Positions 34,791-36,807 of a stretch of 36,807 nt of DNA are shown here, piece after piece. The stretch's first letter is position 1. Each line of letters opens with the position of its first letter. The translations under genes and the position numbers were made by a program. The DNA is from Candidatus Methylacidiphilales bacterium (GTDB lineage: Bacteria; Verrucomicrobiota; Verrucomicrobiia; Methylacidiphilales; CAZTYG01): contig JANRJG010000017.1 of assembly GCA_033875315.1 (NCBI GenBank), positions 1 through 36,807 on the forward strand. Reading direction: 5' to 3'. The notes under the pieces were generated by a model, which saw only the letters and a list, made by a program, of their open reading frames with translations, did not search any database and was not told the DNA's origin.

Positions 34791-36116
34791 ATGAAGGAAA
34801 AACCCCGTCTCAATTTTTGGTCGCTCTGGAACATGAGCTTCGGCTTCTTTGGTATCCAGTTCGGCTGGGGCCTGCAAATGGCCAACATGTCGTCCATCTA
34901 TCAAATGCTCGGAGCCAGTGAGTCCGAGCTGCCCCTTTTGTGGCTGGCCGCCCCGGTGACCGGCCTCGTGATCCAGCCGATCATTGGTTACATGAGCGAC
35001 CGGACCTGGAACCGGTTGGGCCGCCGTCGTCCTTATTTTCTCGTCGGGGCCATCCTGGCCTCGGTCGCCCTGGTCTTCATGCCCAATTCGAGCGGGTTGT
35101 GGATGGCGGCCGGATTGCTCTGGATCCTCGACGCTTCCGTCAACATCAGCATGGAACCGTTCCGTGCCTTCGTGGCCGACATCCTGCCGGAGTCCCAGCG
35201 CAAACAGGGCTTTGCCCTGCAGAGCCTGTTCATCGGCCTCGGGGCGGTGCTGGCCTCCTCGATGCCCTACTTCCTGACCGAGCACTTCGGGGTGGCCGGG
35301 ACAGCCCCTGCGGGACAGATCCCTCCGGCCGTGCATTATGCTTTTTACACCGGTGCCGTGGTCTTCTTGGCTGCGGTCCTCTGGACCGTTTTCACCACAA
35401 CGGAGTATCCTCCGGAGGACCCGGAGGCTTTTGCGCGCATGAAGTCGGAAAGTGGGGGCGTGGCGGGGTTCTTCCGCGAGTTCATCCATGGCTTGAAAAC
35501 GATGCCGCGCGTCATGCGCCAACTGGCCTGGGTCCAGTTCTTCACCTGGACCGGTTTGTTCTGCATGTGGATTTATTTTTCACCCGCCATTGCCCGCCAC
35601 GTCTTCGGCGCCGTCAAGGACACGCCCGCCTATTCCGGCTTGGTGGCCGAGGCCGGCCAGTGGACCGGGGTGTGTTTCTCGGTCTACAACGCGGTTTGTT
35701 TTGTCTTCTCCTTTGCCTTGATTGCCCTGGCGCGGAAGTTTTCCGCCCGCCTGATCCACCTGGCCTGTCTTTTGATCGGTGCCGCCGGCCTGGCATCCGT
35801 GTCTGTGATTTCGGACAAGCACTTGTTATTGCTGGCCATGGCCGGGGTGGGGATCGCCTGGGCGTCCATCCTTTCGATGCCCTACGCCATGCTGGCCAAC
35901 GCACTTCCGGCGGACAAAATGGGTTTCTACATGGGCGTGTTCAATTTCTTCATCGTCCTGCCACAGATCACCATCGCCCTCGGCCTGGGCAAGGTGTTGG
36001 AACACTTCCCCGCGATCGATTCGGTTTACATCGTCGTGGCCGGTGGAGCCGCCATGGCCCTGGCCGCGCTGCTGACGTTGAGAGTCAAGTCAGACGAACA
36101 ACCGGTGGCGGAATAA
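34791..36116 (+). CDS. MFS sugar transporter, SUT/GPH-like (probable maltose/maltodextrin uptake)
   Basis: A 441-residue integral membrane protein with about twelve hydrophobic helices and no signal peptide. The N-terminus (LNFWSLWNMSFGFFGIQFGW, then LQMANMSSIYQMLG) and the loop GYMSDRTWNRLGRRRPYF (about 66-83) are hallmarks of the sucrose/maltose transporter branch of the major facilitator superfamily, which imports disaccharides with protons or sodium. It follows the CBM48-GH13 gene by 24 bases and ends the plus-strand glucan gene series. It is the only sugar importer in the window, so the products of the secreted amylases probably enter here as maltose or short maltodextrins for MalQ. No Shine-Dalgarno is evident. 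The REP/G-rich block follows 9 bases after its stop. Substrate is inferred from family and neighbours. Confidence 0.9.
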   Translation: MKEKPRLNFWSLWNMSFGFFGIQFGWGLQMANMSSIYQMLGASESELPLLWLAAPVTGLVIQPIIGYMSDRTWNRLGRRRPYFLVGAILASVALVFMPNSSGLWMAAGLLWILDASVNISMEPFRAFVADILPESQRKQGFALQSLFIGLGAVLASSMPYFLTEHFGVAGTAPAGQIPPAVHYAFYTGAVVFLAAVLWTVFTTTEYPPEDPEAFARMKSESGGVAGFFREFIHGLKTMPRVMRQLAWVQFFTWTGLFCMWIYFSPAIARHVFGAVKDTPAYSGLVAEAGQWTGVCFSVYNAVCFVFSFALIALARKFSARLIHLACLLIGAAGLASVSVISDKHLLLLAMAGVGIAWASILSMPYAMLANALPADKMGFYMGVFNFFIVLPQITIALGLGKVLEHFPAIDSVYIVVAGGAAMALAALLTLRVKSDEQPVAE

Positions 36117-36125
36117 AACCGTATT

Positions 36126-36150
36126 CTGTAGCCGCGACGGGTCATCGCGG
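36126..36150 (+). repeat. REP hairpin, first copy
   Basis: CTGTAGCCGCGA, then CGGGTCATCGCGG: a 25-base unit whose CCGCGA and TCGCGG arms form a hairpin. An inverted relative is at 36205-36229. Such repeats are the usual partners of RAYT transposases, one of which adjoins. Confidence 0.75.
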
Positions 36151-36161
36151 AAGGGGATGGG

Positions 36162-36200
36162 GGTAGGGGAGGGAGGTAGGGGAGGGAGGTAGGGGAGGGA
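36162..36200 (+). repeat. three tandem copies of a 13-bp G-rich unit
   Basis: Unit GGTAGGGGAGGGA, three exact copies (162-174, 175-187 and 188-200 of the 36 kb stretch), between the two REP hairpins. Each unit has a G4 and a G3 run, so the array could form a G-quadruplex on the plus strand, 45 bases after the transporter stop. Confidence 0.85.
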
Positions 36201-36204
36201 GGCC

Positions 36205-36229
36205 CCGCGATCACCGATCGCGGCTACAG
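36205..36229 (-). repeat. REP hairpin, second copy (inverted)
   Basis: Reads CTGTAGCCGCGA, TCGGTGATCGCGG on the minus strand, matching the first copy except at a few loop bases. The stop codon of the RAYT remnant lies within it (36224-36226). Confidence 0.75.
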
Positions 36230-36644
36230 GGGATGAATTTCTCCGGACCAAGGCCAATCTTCAGCACGGTCCACCAATCCGGCACGCACGGGGTTCTGCC
36301 GCACATATTCCCATTTTTCTCCGACTTTTGCTTCGGTGCGGCACAGATGGTCGAAGAATTCGCGTTGCCAGATAGGGGCGGGAATCGTAAGGGCCTTGGT
36401 CAATTGTTTGGATGTCCATTGCTTCCACTGCTGAATCCATTTTGCTCAAAGATGAAGGATTCTCTGCTGGCCAGGCTAGTAAGTGAACGTGATCAGGCAT
36501 GATCACATAACGGTTTACCCTCCAGCCGTGGCGGACTGTAGATTGTTCCCATTCTTTCCGAAGGATGTCTGCCGCGACAGCTTGAGCCAGTAGTGGTCTG
36601 CGCTGGTAGAGACAAATTGTCAAAAAAAAGACCGGCGACCTCAC
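36224..36644 (-). pseudogene. REP-associated tyrosine transposase (RAYT), frameshifted
   Basis: RAYTs are single-domain HUH transposases that mobilise REP sequences. The first frame (GTG at 36644) gives VFFLTICLYQRRPLLA and WRVNRYVIMPDHVHLLAWP, with the HVH (HUH-type) metal motif. After ENPSSLSK the family continues WIQQWKQWTSKQLTKAL, but that sequence lies in another frame, reached by removing one A from the AAAA run at 36440-36443 (TTTT on the plus strand). The second frame continues IWQREFFDHLCRTEAKVG, EKWEYVRQNPVRAGL, which contains the catalytic Tyr, and ends WPWSGEIHPL at TAG 36224. Apart from this one base the gene looks complete at its 3' end. The open frame extends upstream of the GTG (LSRLNQIF) to a stop near 36675, so the true start may be a non-ATG codon there. 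A sequencing error cannot be excluded. Confidence 0.85.
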
Positions 36645-36697
36645 GAAAATCTGGTTCAGCCGGCTAAGAGCCTATCCGGATAACCCGCGTGACCCGC

Positions 36698-36800
36698 GCT
36701 GGGGATCAAAAAGCCGTCCGGCGAGGCGCGAGGAGGGAGCAGGTATGAAATATACCCGTGACCGACGAGCAACAAAGCGGGGCGGCTTTTTGGCCCCAGC
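36698..36800. repeat. long imperfect palindrome at right edge
   Basis: The outer arms pair as GCTGGGG with CCCCAGC, then CAAAAAGCCG with CGGCTTTTTG and further GC pairs (36698-36719 with about 36780-36800). A central hairpin GGTAT/ATACC (742-746 with 752-756 of the 36 kb stretch) sits at the tip. This is the shape of a palindromic mobile repeat or a structured RNA. No gene is seen in the 160 bases here. Confidence 0.6.
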
Positions 36801-36807
36801 CCAGAGG

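Noticed and set aside
33870-35522. 550-codon minus-strand open frame across the CBM48-GH13 and transporter genes
   Set aside because: It spans two well-supported genes and resembles no protein.
36233-36502. 89-codon plus-strand open frame at the right edge
   Set aside because: It is antisense to the RAYT remnant, whose two frames match the transposase family along its length.

Overview
The window reads as a GC-rich chromosome segment of a Gram-negative bacterium of the PVC group, most likely Verrucomicrobiota near class Opitutae. This is inferred from protein flavour: large secreted enzymes with Ca-binding Asp-rich repeats and a recurring C-terminal Y-x-V...S-L...W...FYRV module, an AFTLIE-type pseudopilin, a DnaG without its zinc ligands, and REP/RAYT elements. 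No rRNA, tRNA, CRISPR array or phage genes were recognised.

Layout. The left edge (3-125) is the 3' end of an IS630-type transposase gene. A minus-strand housekeeping cluster follows (152-4772, read right to left): a DUF362 exported protein, phoH, a short PgpH-like HD hydrolase, ybeY and a small unknown gene. Divergent from it on the plus strand are dnaG and rpoD, then an ECF sigma factor overlapped by its presumed anti-sigma partner (4847-9999).

From 10.0 to 36.1 kb lies a large alpha-glucan (starch/glycogen/maltodextrin) locus. It contains malQ (GH77) coupled to an orphan type II pseudopilin, a minus-strand LacI-type regulator, and on the plus strand: a 2765-residue secreted protein with an N-terminal GH13 domain and a second GH57-like catalytic domain; a secreted GH13 of 1126 residues starting in an ATGA overlap; a small secreted protein of unknown function; a secreted GH57 with a fibronectin III domain; a secreted GH13 of 836 residues; a GH13 with a CBM48-like domain, again starting in an ATGA overlap; and an MFS sugar transporter of the SUT/GPH type. 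No SusC/SusD pair, ABC transporter or PTS is present.

A 13-bp palindrome, consensus TTGAACTGTTCAA, lies upstream of malQ, upstream of lacI in the lacI/giant-amylase divergent region, upstream of the small secreted gene, and across the GH57 start codon. A weaker copy lies inside lacI. The simplest model is that the LacI-type protein binds these sites, controls itself and makes the locus one regulon: secreted enzymes cut alpha-glucans outside or in the periplasm, the MFS protein imports the oligosaccharides, and cytoplasmic MalQ reshuffles them.

The right edge (36.1-36.8 kb) holds two inverted REP hairpins flanking a G-rich 13-bp triple repeat, a RAYT transposase gene broken by a one-base frameshift, and a long imperfect palindrome.
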